Assembly: GCA_001584585.1 (NCBI GenBank)
Contig: LSYV01000003.1
Coordinates: 641,034-705,033, forward strand
Direction of reading: 5' to 3'
DNA length: 64,000 nt
Source: Gonium pectorale
Taxonomy: Eukaryota > Chlorophyta > Chlorophyceae > Chlamydomonadales > Volvocaceae
Position numbers and translations under genes: made by a program. Under the pieces are notes generated by a model. The model ran no database searches. It saw only the letters and a program-made list of their open reading frames with translations, and had not been told where the DNA came from. Numbering within the stretch: the first letter of the stretch is position 1; every line of letters begins with the position of its first letter. Positions 22,309-35,226 of the stretch are shown here, one piece after another.

Positions 22309-25300
22309 ATGGGTGACGACTCCACAATGGAGGACGCGAGCCAGCCGCAGGAGGCGGGCCACATCCCAAACTTGGAGAGCCAGCAGGCGTCAGTGCAGCC
22401 CCATGGCGAAGCCGGTGGGCCGGCAGCTGCTGAGAAGGCCACTGAGGAGCAGGACGTCGACATGCAGGAGCAGGAGGCATCCGAAGCAGCTGCTGCGGAG
22501 GATGCCAACGCGGGCGTGGGCGGTGAGGGCGGCGACGCCGGCGCGACTGGCGTCAGCTCCGCCGCTGCGGGCGCCGGCGGCAAGTCGCCTGGTGGCCGGC
22601 CCACGCGAGAGGACCCTGCCGCCGTGGAGAAGCTGCGCGCCTACGTGGCCAGCCTAGGTAGGCGCTGCTAGCTCGATAACTGCGTCTTCCGGCAAGCTGT
22701 TTTGCGAGAATCGCAACGATAGCGCGCATGTGCTGAAATGGAACGACGCATACGACGAGCGTAAGCGCGAAAGTGATGGTGTTATCGTAGGACCCAGCTC
22801 CAGAGGGATTCGAAGGGGTGATTACCCTGCATGTTAGTTCGGCGGCGACCACCACCTTAGCCCCCGATGCGGCCCAGAATTCTCTTTGGGGTGATCCTAT
22901 GCAATGCCGTGCTGGGATGCGCCTAGTCTAGTCAACGTGCGTCGCATGCGAGCTGGTGCATGTCTCCCGGCTCCCCGGCCCACCCAGCCTCCCGACCCGG
23001 TGAACTAGCGCGCATGTGTGCCAAGGCGCCCATCAGCTCGCATCTCCTACCAACGCACCTACCTGCAGCCCGAGTACCTTGTTCTGGGGCCTAGCAATGG
23101 CGTTCATGTGCGACTGCCGTGCCAACTGCTTGCGCCACAGTGCGCTTTGCGGGACCTGCAGACTCAAGCGTCGGTCTGCCCGACCTGTCGTCCCGGTCCC
23201 TGCTCAGGTGGCACGCTTCCGGCCGGCTGGGTTGGCGTGTACAAGATGCGCGTGAGTGGCAGTAGCGCCGGACAGTACGACCTGCACTACAAGAGCCCGG
23301 AGGGCCGCGTGGTCAGGTGGGAACCGGAGTAGGGAGTGTCTGGATGAGCATGGAGAGACAGGCGTTCAGTTGCGCCTGGGGCGTTTTGCACATAGGGCGC
23401 GTACTGCTGGCCCCGTCACGCTGCGGCCGAAGGGACGAGGCGTACACGGAGCAAGGTCCTGTAAGCTGAGAGCCGGACCACGCGCACGAGTTGCCTGACG
23501 GCTTGTCGCGCGTTGCGGCGAATCAGGTCGCGGGCGGAGGTGCTGCGGATCCTGGGCCTGGACCCCAGCGGAGGCGCCGCCGGCGCGGCCCCGGCCAAGA
23601 AGGCACAGTCCGGCAAGGTAAGCGCCCGAGTGGACGCAAGGGTTGCCGTCTGGGATTGCCGGCAGAAAGCGCGTTTGCACCTCCTGCAGCTCCGCATGTT
23701 GTCTCTGAAGTAGCGAGTAAGTATGGGTAGCTGCGGTGTACTCCTTCAAGTGGCATTTACCGGTGCCCTCGGCAGGGCTCAAAGAAACGTGCGTCGGCGG
23801 CTGCGGAGACGAACGGCCACGATGGCGCCGCAGCCCCCGATGCGGCTCGTGGCGGCGACGCCGGCGGCAGCGTCGCGGCCGCAAAGCCCAGCGCCGCGTC
23901 CCCCGCACCCTCCAAGTGGACGCTGCCCGTGGAGATGGCGCGCAAGGACGCGGTCGCTGCGGCCAAGAAGCGCGCGAAGGAGCTGGACCTGCAGCCGCCG
24001 TTTAAGACGGACAGGGGTAGGCTTGGGACCTGCGCGGGCGAACCTTCGTGACAGCATAGAGGTCAGGGTGCTTCGTGGTTAGGGCGCCGCGGTCAGATGC
24101 CAATATGTGTATTGCCTCCTGCATGGAGCAACCGCTGTAGGCGGCGGCAAAGCGGCATGCGTGGGGATAGACGAGCAAGTGCTGGACAAGTCCGCTCCCT
24201 CCCCTTCCTTTCTGATTCCCCTCCAGACGTCACCATCCTCAGCCTGGGCGAGTTCCGCAAGGCCCCCGGCTTCTATGACGCCACCCACATCTGGCCGGTG
24301 GGCTTCCGCGCCGCCTGGGTGCCCCCGCCGGACCTCGCGGCCGCCGCTGCCGCGGCCAAGCGGAAGGCCGCCGCCGCGGCCAAGGCGGCCGCTAAGGCGG
24401 CGGCCGCGGCCGCGGCGGGGACGGCGAGCGAGCCGTCTGGGGCCGAGCCTTCTGCGGCCGGCACTGCTACCGAGGAGGGCACCTCCGCCGCCCCAGCCGG
24501 CGAGGGGTCGACCGCCGCGCCCAAGGACGGGCCTGCGGACGGGGAACCTGCGGCGGCATCGGCGCTGGAGGCCCCGCCAGTTCCTCTCCCCCCTCCACCC
24601 CCGTATCGCTTCATCAGCGAGATTCGCGCAGCTGAAGAGGCAGCCAGCGGCTCCGGCGACCAGGGCGCTGCGGACGGCGCGGCCTCAGACGCCCCGACGT
24701 CTGGCCCGCTCTTCGCCATCTTGCTTGAGCCCAATCCCGATGCGCCATCGCCGCCGGAGGCCGCTGCAGGCCCCCTGCTCGTCCACTCAGCAGCCAGCCC
24801 CGACGCCGCCTGGGGCGCCATGGCGGAGCTGCAGGCCGCCGCCATTGCGCTGTGCAAGAAGCCCAAGACCAAGGCCGCCATCGCGGCCGCGGCAGCGGCC
24901 GGCAGCGGCTCGCCCACGCCCGCGCAGCGCGCGCTGGCGGCGATGCCGCCTGTGGGTAAGATGTGGGGCATGGACTGCTTTGGCCTGTCGGACGTTCGCG
25001 TGCTGCAGCTGCTCGAGGTGCTGCCCGGGGTGGACCGTTGCGAGGAGTACCTCCTGGTGCAGCAGCGCAACTCGTGGGAGCTTGAAGCGAAGGGCATCTC
25101 CACCAAGCGCAGCCTCATGCTCTCGGCGGCGACCAACCGCCGCGCCGCCGCCGCGGCGTCCAAGCAGCGCAAGCGGCAGCAGCAGCTCAGCATCGAGGCG
25201 TTTGTGGTGGACCGGCCGCCGCGCTCGCCCTCGCCCGCGCGCGAGGGGCTGGATGACCTGGCAGCGGCGGCGGAGGCGGCTGGCACTGGAGCGGGAGCGG

Positions 25301-28300
25301 GGGCCGGCGCGGGGGCGGGAGCGGGCGGGGAGAGCAAGCCCAAGAAGCCCGCCGCGCCGCGGAAGAGCACGGGTGGCGGCACGGGGGTCAAGACTCGCGA
25401 CGAGATCGAGGTGGGGTTGCGGTGGGATTTCAACAGTTTAGGTACTTCAACCGTTGTGGTGGAAGCTCTGTACCTGAGGTGTGCGGGTATATGGCCTCTC
25501 TCACTGGTGGACCTCGGTGCGCCGATGGACGGCCGTCATGCACCCGCCGTCCTCTGCTACAAGCACGACCGAAAAGCGGTGTCCTGGCTGCCGGGGGTTG
25601 CTGGCCTGCAGATCCGCGGCGTTCTGGACCGGCTTGTGGAGCGGATCTCGTGCGTCATGGCCGAGCCGGACGAGAAGCAGCGGCAAAAGATGGTAAGGTC
25701 CATTCGGTGCCACGGGGCTACATGCGATGTGCTGAGGTGTTTTCAATGCGCTTCCTGCCGGGGGATGCGCTCCCACGCACAATACACACGGCAGGGGGCT
25801 GCTCATGCCGGGCCGGTCGACTGGGCCCTGGAAGGGCTTTGACCCCTCGTCTGCCTAGTCTGGACCAGATTCCTCAGTGCAGCAGGGTCTTACCAGCTCC
25901 CTGAAGCGCGACTGATACTGACAGGCCACCAATGCCTTTGGCAATCTTTGCTCGTGTTCTCTGCAGCTGAAGGATTTCGAGAAGGCGGATCGCGCGGCGG
26001 CACGGCGACGTGAGAAGGCCGCCGCGGAGAAGGCGGAGAAGGCCGCCGGTGGCGCGGCTGCCAGTGGCGAAGGGGCTGCTGACAAGCCGAAAGAGAAGGC
26101 GAAAGAGAAGCCCGCGAAGGAGAAGACCCCAAAAGAGAAGATAGCAGCTCCCGCTGGCGAGAAGGACAAGAAGCCAAAGGAGAAGAAGCCAAAAGCCAAG
26201 GCCGCCAAGGTGTACTGGCAGTCTGGACTTCCTGCATCGGGGTTGCCGCGTTTGTGGGAAATCGTGTTTGGCACTAGCCTGGTCCTTCGTGTCCTATCGT
26301 GGGGCAAGCGCCCCGCAGCCCTCCATGCCTCGATCGTCCTGGGTGGCCAAACAGCCGTGTATTACTTTGTCGCCAGGGGGAGCCGCACTGTGTGGAGTGT
26401 ATCCCCTACATCTCCGTTTCCACTGGTCCGTAGGATCCCTCCTGACCTCGGGCAGCCCTCATTCCATCTGGCTACAGGATCCTGTGGCCGCAGCAGCAGC
26501 CGAAGCCGAAGCTGCCGCTGACGCCGCGGCGGCGGCGCAGCCCGTACCCGCCAACCAGGTCGACGAGCGCACGCTCATCACCGCCGAGGTGCCTGCACCG
26601 CCCGGCGTCCCCCTTGAGCTTGCCTACGCCTCTGCGGCCCCTGCCGCCGCGGGTGCGGCTGCTGGAAGGGCCGGCGAGGGCATCGGCCGGCAGCTGAGCG
26701 GCAGCGAGGTGCAGCAGCTGCTGTCGGTGTACCAGTTTGTGTGGGACCACCGGTGGGTGTGCAGGCGTGCAGCCACACCAGGGCCAGCATTTCCGAGGAC
26801 GACACGGGCAGGGTCGCGCGGATGCCCGTGGCGACTGGCCTTGAGCATGCATCCCCGTGGTACCTGCGCTTGCCTGCGGCGGTGGCGTTGCTCAGTGCTC
26901 TTGCTGCGGTCGTACCGGCAGCCTCCTCTGCATAAGACCCTCCTGCTTCATCGCTCCTGCCCTGACTAGCCTTTGCGCGGCGGACTGCCAATCGTTACCG
27001 AGGCCATCGAGCCTGACTCGGCCTGCCCCTGCCCCTGTCCCAATGGCCTCCCGCAGCAAGCTGCTGGGCCTGGAGGGCCGCGCGCCTTCGCTGGCCGACC
27101 TCCTGGCCATGCTGTCCGAGCCGCCCGCCCGCCTGGCGCCCGCCGCCCGCCGCGCCTCGGAGGAGCTGCACCTGGCGCTGGTGCGGCTGCTGCTGGAGGA
27201 GGCGCTGGAGGAGCTGCTGCAGCACGTTGCGGAGACCTCCAACATGGGGGTGAGTCAGCTGCCGCTGCTGCCGTGCTTGCGAGACTCCGATAGTATTTCT
27301 GGATTGATGGCCCTGCCTGCTCTGTGCTTCCCCCCATGCACGCACCCACCGCAGCGCCGCGACCTGATGGCGGCGATGCCGCCCATTACGGCAGCAACGT
27401 GGCCGGAGCTGGCGCGGCGCTACCTGTGCGCCGCCGCCGCCGCGCGGTACCTGAGCACGAGCGAGCCGCGCTCCTCGGCTCTGGCCTCTTTGCAGCTGCC
27501 CGGACAGCTGCAGAACCTCGAGCCGGCGGTGAGCCAATTGGGAGGTTGCGGGAAGGAAGACTGGGAGACGACGGATGCGCGCGCGTGCAGTGCTTCGCAC
27601 AGAGGGAGGGGAAATGCGCCCGCTGGGCTATGAGGCTAACTAGTGGCAGAGAGGGCTGGGCGCCGCGCGCCTTCCTAAGCAAGCAGAGCACACGGGGCAT
27701 ATAGCGGCCCGCAGGCTGGTCTGTTGCCAGTTCCATTGGCGCATCGTGCATGCCTTGCTGATTCCTCGCCCGCACGCGGGGCCTTGTTGCCGTGTGACCC
27801 CGCAGGACTGGCTGCACTACCTCTTGGCGGGCCTAAACTTCCCGCACCTGCTCAGCCGCATCGCGCTGCTGCCCCACGCCTCGTCGCGCTGGGCGGCAGA
27901 CGCGCTGCTGGCGGCGGACGACGCGCGCGCCCGCGCCGCGGCGGAGCGGGAGCTGCAGGGCATCCAGGACTTCGGACTGCAGGTGGGCCGGTACCCCACA
28001 AGGGACACGTCCGTCTCCTGAACATGGCCGTGCTTCACTGCCCACTGAGCGAGTTCATTGTTGGTGACACGCCTAGCATTGAATGTCAACAGATCGAGCC
28101 ATGTTGGCAGCCGGCTGGGAAGTGGTATCGAGCCTCGCACCATTCCACACACAATTGCGGGCGGTCCAGGCCTTCCTCGATGTACGGCTACGTGGTGTTT
28201 GGCTCCTGTTTGCGACACTCGGAGTCCTGACCAAGCCCCCCCCCCGTCACCCCCCGTGCACTGCCACACGGCAGCAACTGGACGGCGAGGGGCAGGTGCG

Positions 28301-31300
28301 GCGGGGCCGCCGGCTGCTGTACGCGCTGCTGTCGCTGCCCGAGGGCGGCGAGCGCCTGGGCTTCTACGCGCCCGAGTTTGGCGAGGTGCTCAAGGCGCCC
28401 CGCGGCCTGGACCTGCACACCGTGGCCACCCGCCTGGACGCCGGCCTGTACCAGAGCACAGGTGGGGGCACGTTGTATCAGGTGGCGCGTCTCAGAGAAG
28501 GGACGTGAGGGGGACGCACAGGGAAATGTCAGGGCTGTGGATGCTGCTGCAGCACCGGCATCAGGGCTTCACACGTCACATGTGCTGAGCTCATTGGTGG
28601 TCCGACCCTGGCCGTGCAGGCGACTGGCTTGCGGCCATGGCGACGGACATCCGCTCCGCGTTGGCGCTGTGGCGTGCGGCTCTCAGCAGTCGCAAAGGCC
28701 AGGACATTCCTGGGCACCAGGTATGGGTGGACTCTGGATTGTGGGTTGGATTCGGGAGTGCACGATTCGGGTGTGAGCAAACATCACGACTTGACTAGCT
28801 TTGGCAAGCCAGCGATGGCCTTATCCCTTTGCACCGCTTTCGCCGGCTTCTGTGCTTTCTTGGCGGTTGCTGTGTACGTGCGCCAACTGGGACAGCTGAA
28901 GGGAGGAACCTCGGGGGCTTAGTTCTCGCCTGCAGCCGCCAACCAACCCTTGAACGCAACCCAACTGACTGCCATACCTTGAATCGCAATTGCACGGAAT
29001 GCGCATGGCCCGCGCCGTGCAACCCCAACCATCCATGCCCGTGTTGCCACAGGAAGCCCAGGCCTCAACCGCCGACGAGGCGGAGGACAAGCTCGGCGAG
29101 CTGCTTGCCCATCCCGACACCGCCCTGGCGCTGCCGCCGCCGGGGACCAATGCCTCGGCCGCCGCCGACAAGAGCGGCGACGTGGAGATGGCGGACGCCG
29201 GCGCGGAGGACAAGCCCGCCGGGAAGTCCCGCAAGGGCCGGTCGCGCAAGTCGCAACAGCAGGAGGGCGCCATGGAGGCAGAGGGCGAGGACGAGGACGA
29301 CGCGGCGGGCCTAGACGACCCCACGCGCCTGTTCAACCCGCGGTCCGGCTGCAGGTTGGATTGCGGACATCCTTCGAATATCTCTGCGCATGGGGCCGAT
29401 CCTGTTCGTTGCCGCCGCTGGTGGCACCAGCACTCTGTGGCGGCGGTGTGGGCGAGGGTTCCCCTTGCAAGGACTCGTAATGTCAGGGGTTTGCAGTTCC
29501 GATGGCGGCCTTGGCCATGTTCATCGTCGAGCCGCACCAGCATGCCCTCACAGCCGGACGGCCGGGGTGCAAGTCCAGGGGCAGTGTCTGATGCGCCGTG
29601 TGCATTGCACGAAACTGGCTTTTTGGCTGGCGGTTATGGCCCGTGCGGGAAACCTTTTTGCCAGTTACGCATCGCTTCCCATCGTATTGGTTAGGGAAGG
29701 TTTGTGTGCGTATGTGCGTGACATGATCTAGAAGATGGATGTATGACAGTGTGAGACAGGCATGCAGAAAACGTCCTAGCCGGCAGCTCATGCGTGTGTG
29801 TGTGTGTGTGTTCCTCCTGCTGTGCTTACCCGTGCGCGTGCAGGGTGTGCTGGCTGGACTCGGACAAGGCCCGGCTGCTGCTGTGCGACGGCTGCGACGG
29901 CGAGTACCACTGCTATTGCGTCGAGCCGCCGCTGCTGGAGGTAGGACGGAGCGCCGTGGTCCCCGCTGCGAGACGGGCATTGCCCCGCGTCTGACTTGGG
30001 AGAGCTTCCTTGCTTTGGCCTGTTGGTGCTGTACTTGCTGAGTGCGCAATTAAGGGTAAGGTGTGTTGTGCCAGCAGTGTGTGGGGGATTCGCCAATAAC
30101 CCCCTGCCTTCCAATCCCCTGACCCCCGCCTTTGGTTTTGCTGCGAATACCCGCAGGTGCCCGAGGGAGCGTGGTTCTGCCCCTCGTGCACTGGCCGCGG
30201 CCTGGGGCCGCCCAAGGTCAGCGCAAGATGGGGCCTTCCCAGGAGGCGTGAGCATGTCTGCTTCATGCACGCATGACTTGCAATGCATGCCTGTCCTCTG
30301 CGCACCGAACGCGTTGCTGATGTGAGCGTGGGATCAGGCAGGCAACGCGCAGCCCGACCTGTACGTTGCCCACATCGTGGCGCAGCTGCTTCTAGCGCGT
30401 AGTATTCGCGAGTTATCCCGTTGCCTTGCCGTCTCACAACGCTCACCCAGGATGAAGACGAGGAGGCAGGCCGTATGGACGTCGATTCGCCCTCGCCACG
30501 CCGGGCCTCAGGCGCCTCGGGCTCCGAGGGCGGCCGCACGCCCTGCTCTCCCGCCTTCCAGCACTGCCACAGCCACAGCCACGTCGTGTCCGAGCTAAAC
30601 GACCGCGCCGCCCACCGCAAGAAGACGCTGCAGCAGAAGGCGCAGGAGGCGCACCGCCTGGAGCAGCAGTCCGTTTCGCCGGTGGCTGGCACCGCTGCGG
30701 GCGGAGGCGGAACAGACGAGCTCGGGGAAGGGCCACTGCGCGTGCCGGTGGACATCCCCGAGGGGCCCCGCGTGGCGCTGCGGCCCAACAGCCGCCCTGG
30801 ACTCCAGGAGGTTGCGGGTAAGCCTGTGGGGGCGACGCCTGGCGGCAGTGCAGCACAACATCGCATCCCCGCATCCCCCCGTCCCAAGCTTGCACCGCGC
30901 CTTGTTATCCCGTGCGCTTCACAGCCTTGTTGCCCCTCTTCAGCGTCCTCGCGTGTCGGCATTCCTTGTCATTTGATCCCAACTGTCGTAAGCGCCTTCC
31001 CTGCCCTGGCTGATTGTCTACAGCCAAATGGCTAACCAACCCCCTGTCCCTCGCCTATCATGCCCCCCCCGGAAGGCCTGCTCCGCCTGGCGCACCTGCT
31101 GGGCAACTACGACTACGCCACCGGAGCCGCCTGCAGCCCCGAGCTGGCCGCCATGGGCGGGGCCTGGAGCCCCTCGCGGCGGCTTGCGCTGCTGTCGTCG
31201 CTGTGCGAGCTGGCGCTGGACACCAATACCATGCGGACCTCACTGGATGAGGTCGTGGAGACCCGCAAGAAGGCCCGCGTGGAGGCCAACGCCATCCGCC

Positions 31301-34300
31301 AGAAGGCGCGCCAGATCCAGGTAGGGGGCTAAATGGGTCTGGGGTTTCCAAGGGACTCTAGGACGATGGCCCCGAGCTACATCAGCGACTGGACAAGGAG
31401 CTATGAGGGGGCGGCAGTGCCAGAGGCTGGGCGCTTCGTGTGGCAATGGCAGATTTGGACTTCCCATCCATCCAGCGGCATACCGTTCGCTTGAGCCATT
31501 CCGGTCGCGCCGGTTCTTGTTAAGTGAACGGTTCGCAGCAGTCATCGGTCTTTGAACGCTCTGCCCGCTTGGTGACGCAGGAGGAACAGCTGGCTGCGAA
31601 GAAGGCCGCGGCCGAGAAGGAGAACGCGCCCGCCGGCGGCGAGCTCGGCGCGGACGCGGCCAACACAACCAAGGGCGGCAAGGGCAAGGCCGGCGGCAAG
31701 GGCGGGAAGGGCGGCAAGGGCGAGAAGGCCACGGAGGCGGGAGGCAAGGAGAACAAAGAGGGTGGCGAGGAGGAGGCCAAGGACGCTAAAGAGGGTAAGC
31801 TCGTCGGTGTAGGGCGCATGCACCGGGCATAAGCGTCTGCCATAGTCCGATGTACGCGCTGCTCACTAGCTGCAAGATCACTCATGAAATTTGGGGATGG
31901 GTTCAGTGACAGCCGTCCCTCACGCGCTGCCGTTAGGCCGTTTACAGTATTCACAGGGCGCACCCCTGTACAGAGGGCGGTTGGTGGCGTCGTCATGTGT
32001 TGCCGACCGCTGCATTACTGCTATCTCCTCCCCTTTCCATTGACTTCCAGCTGAGGTTGAATTTTCCTTTGTCCTCCAGCTGCCAAGTCCCGGGGATCAC
32101 GCCGACCCACGGACCTGTCGGTGCTAGCTGAGGCGGAGCTGAAGCGGCTCATGAGTTTGGAGGCGCAGGTGGAGGGCCTGGCGGTGCGGATCGAAGCCAT
32201 CGGCGAGGATCGGCACGGCAGCAGGTGAAGTGGGGACGGAATCCAGCAGGGAGTGTGTGTGTGTGAGAGCGCCTGGAAACTTCACCTGACGGTCGTTCAA
32301 GTGTATCCCTCTGCGCGCTGGTGATGGCCCTGTGGTAAGTGTGGTGGGCCCCTTTCTCCCACGCCCGGTCGCGGCCGGTTTCAAGTACGTCATTCGGCCC
32401 ATAGCGCGGGTCCTCTGAATTCACGGCACTCTTCACGTGTTGCGCCCGCCTGCTCTGCCTCAGGTACTGGTGGCTGGGTGCTGACCACCTCAACACCTCT
32501 GCTCAGCAGGGCGTTGTGCTGGCCGAGCAGCGGCCGCCCGGCCTGGCCGCTGCCGAGGACGAGCGCGCGGCGCAGGTGCTGGGCCAGCGCCTGCTGCGCA
32601 TCCAGCGCCAGGAGGAGGAGGCGGCCAAGCGCAAGCAGGAGGCGGAGCGGAAGAATGCCACGGCGGGCGCCGACGGCGGGGCCGACGGGCAGCATGCGGA
32701 GCCGGAGCTCGACGAATGGGGGCTACCAAAGGAGCGCCCGCGGCCTCGCCTTGTCGACATCGGCCTGGATGCGGAGCCTGGCAAGTCGTGGGGCATGTTC
32801 CATACGGCTGACCAGCTGACGGCGCTGATAGACTGGCTGAACCCAAAGGGCATGCGCGAGGGCCCACTCCGCGCGGCGCTGCTGCGCACGCGCGACCGGA
32901 TCGCCTCTTCCCAGGCGCCGGCCGCGGAGAAGGGCAAGCAGAAGAAGGAGCAGCAGAAGGAGCAGCCCAAGGAACAAGAGGCGCCAGGTGCAGGGGAGGC
33001 TGGCGGCGCGCAGCAGGAGCAGGCGCCGGTTCCGCCACCGCAGCTGCTGCTGCCGTGCGTGACGGTAGCGACAGCAGGCGGGCGCCGCGGGGCCGGCGCT
33101 GCAGCACGTCAAGGCTCCGTCGCGCCGCTGGAGCCGGGCGAGGAGTCGGCGGAAGCTCCGCCGGAGGCGCTAGCACTGCGCTCGGAGCTGCTGTCGGTAC
33201 ACCGGGGGTTGCCGTCGGAGGCCTTTTCTTGCTTCTGGGGCTCGGCAGCCCGGCAGGCTAAATGGACGGACTTTGTGGAGCGGGCCGCCACCCCGCAACA
33301 GCTGTGCGCTGCCATGACGGTCCTGGAGTCCATGCTGGTGGACGAGGTGCGCTCGGCTCTGCGCGCTGTGCACGGATTCTGGCTTTCCCCCTTTGCATCG
33401 GGGCGATGATGATGTTTCCGCACGACCGTTGCCTCAGCCCGGCGCTTGCCTCCACTTGACACGTACCGTTGCCCCATATCAGCCCTGCACCCGTCGCCCC
33501 AGGTTGCGAAACCATTCAGATCATAACTCATCGTGCCTAGCCTGTGGAGCTTGCTATCGCCGGTTGAGGCTGGCGTTGCGCTCAACACGCTGCGCCCATC
33601 TCTCGCCCCTGTCCCTTATCCCCGTGCAGGCCCTCCGGCCGCACTGGCGGCTGTACTGCATGCCGGCCCAGCACCCCCAGCTGTGCAACACCTGGGCCGC
33701 AGCCTGGTACCGCCTCGGTGGGCTGCAGGGCGCGCTACGCAAGCAGATTGCGCCGGCGCGCGAGCTGCACCACGCGGCTGACAAGGAGGGGACGGGCAAG
33801 GCCGGCCGCGGTGCCAACGCCGCCAAGGAGTCGCAGGAGCGGTACCCCTCGCGCCGGGGCGGCCCGGGCGTGACGGCCCTTCCGGGTAGGTCATTTTTTG
33901 GGTATGGCGGGGGACGGCGCCATCGGTCTTGGCACAGCGGCGCGCTCGCCATAACTCGGCGTGCGCTGCTAGTACCAATCTTGACGGATCGTTTGAAGGG
34001 ATAAGGGGCGCACAGGGGGGTGCCCTCCCCTCGTAGCAGCACCGTGCTGCTTGGGTGCTTCCATGCCGTACGGCGTCACCTCTGTATCTTCTGTTGGCCT
34101 TTCCGCAGACCTGACCACTGTCAAGGGCAGGGAGGCGGCCGCGCTGCTAAGCGCCAACCTGTCTGGCGGGAAGGGCAAGAAGGGCACTGGCGGGCGGGGA
34201 CAGAAGCGACAGCGCGCGGTCACAGAGGACGAAGAGGAGGACAATGAAGAGGCGGAGGAGCCGCAACGCGGCCGTGGCTCTGGACGCTCTCGGGGCGGCA

Positions 34301-35226
34301 AACGCGCCGCCACCGAGGCTGCCAAGGAGAAGAGCCGTAAGCCCGCCGCCGCTGCAGCCAGCAAGTCCCAGCAGCGACCTAAGCAGGAGGAGACCGAGGC
34401 AGAGGAGGGCGAGGTCGAGGAAGAGGAGGAGGATCAGGAGGCGGGCAGCAGCGATGGCGAGGCGTCCGGTTCTGGCGGCGAGGAGGAGGACGAAGACGAC
34501 GAGGAGGACGAAGACGACGAGGACGAAGATGACGCGTCTGAAGAGGAGGACGTCAGGCGCCGGGGCACCCGCGCGTCCTCGCGGCTGCAGAAGGCTGCTG
34601 TGAAGGACGTGCGGACCACGCGCCGCTCGGGGCGGCTCCAGAAGGCCGAGTCTTCGTCAGAGGAAGAGGAGGAAGAGGACGCGCCTCCACCAGCCAAGCG
34701 CACGCGCGGAGTGGCCGCCAGCAAGCCTGCGGCTGCGACGCGGCGAGGCCGCTCCCGCGCGATGGCGGTGTCAGAAGATGAGGAAGACGAGGACGGGGAC
34801 AAGGCCGGCGCGCGCAGCGGGGCGCAGCAGGGCCGGACACGCGGAGCAGCTACAAAGCCGGTTGCTGACGTCGCCAAGCCGGCGCTGGGGTCGCGCGCCG
34901 CAGCCATAGTCGCCAACCGCAAGCGCGCCCTCGCGGACTGGTCAGAGGACGATGACGAAGAGGAGGAAGAGGAGCAGGAGCGCGGCGGTAAGAAGTCGGC
35001 GGCAGGCAGGGAGAAGGCTGATTCCGATGTGGATCTCGATGAGGAGGGGGTGCGAGCGCCTGCGGGCCGTAGACGGGGTGACGGCGCGGCCGCAGCATCA
35101 GCTGGGCGGCGGACGGCCGGGAGGCAGCAGCCGGCGCCGGCGCGCAAGCTGCCAGCGCGCCGCGGGACCGCCCGCAGCGAAGCGGATTACTCGGACCTGG
35201 ACGATTTTGACGACTTGAACACGTGA
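22309..35226 (+). CDS. MBD9: MBD9-like chromatin reader (MBD, FYRN/FYRC, DDT/WHIM, bromodomain-like, PHD)
   Basis: About 2,420 residues. Exons: 22309-22657, 23037-23316, 23527-23617, 23776-24016, 24227-25410, 25612-25692, 25967-26209, 26478-26752, 27057-27249, 27355-27528, 27806-27982, 28275-28461, 28620-28720, 29053-29354, 29844-29940, 30157-30216, 30451-30817, 31076-31320, 31581-31794, 32080-32224, 32464-33346, 33630-33885, 34109-35226. Phases agree throughout. Domains: methyl-CpG-binding domain (about 175-235), FYRN (321-345), FYRC with MWGMDCFGLSD (445-600), DDT-like VWDHRKLLGLEGR (905-980), WPELARRYL, bromodomain-like (1097-1192), C4HC3 PHD finger (1288-1345), WHIM-type DRHGSRYWW (about 1665) and a Glu/Asp-rich, Arg-Gly tail (2049-2420). 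Arabidopsis MBD9 has a similar set and works with ISWI/SWR1 remodelling and H2A.Z; the same nuclear role is inferred here. An extra small exon near 30338 is possible. Confidence 0.9.
22731..22919 (+). repeat. Dispersed repeat family 1, copy b (intronic)
   Basis: The partner of 7602-7790, located in intron 1 (22658-23036) of the MBD9-like gene. It includes GGGATTCGAAGGGG, which loosely resembles a Pol III B box and may hint at a tRNA-derived SINE, but no matching A box was found. Confidence 0.85.
29793..29811. repeat. GT microsatellite in MBD9-like intron
   Basis: Uninterrupted GT repeats about 30 bases upstream of the acceptor of the first PHD-finger exon (29844). The run forms part of the region before the 3' splice site. 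Confidence 0.9.
32252..32266. repeat. Short GT microsatellite in MBD9-like intron
   Basis: A short GT run in the intron 32225-32463. Confidence 0.8.

Noticed and set aside
22731..22919. tRNA gene suggested by a B-box-like GGATTCGAAGG
   Set aside because: No cloverleaf stems or A box could be drawn, and the sequence is one of two copies of an intronic repeat.
24273..25433. A 386-codon minus-strand frame opposite the FYRC exon
   Set aside because: It is the antisense of GC-rich Ala codons. The + strand frame carries the FYRN/FYRC motifs and correct splice sites.
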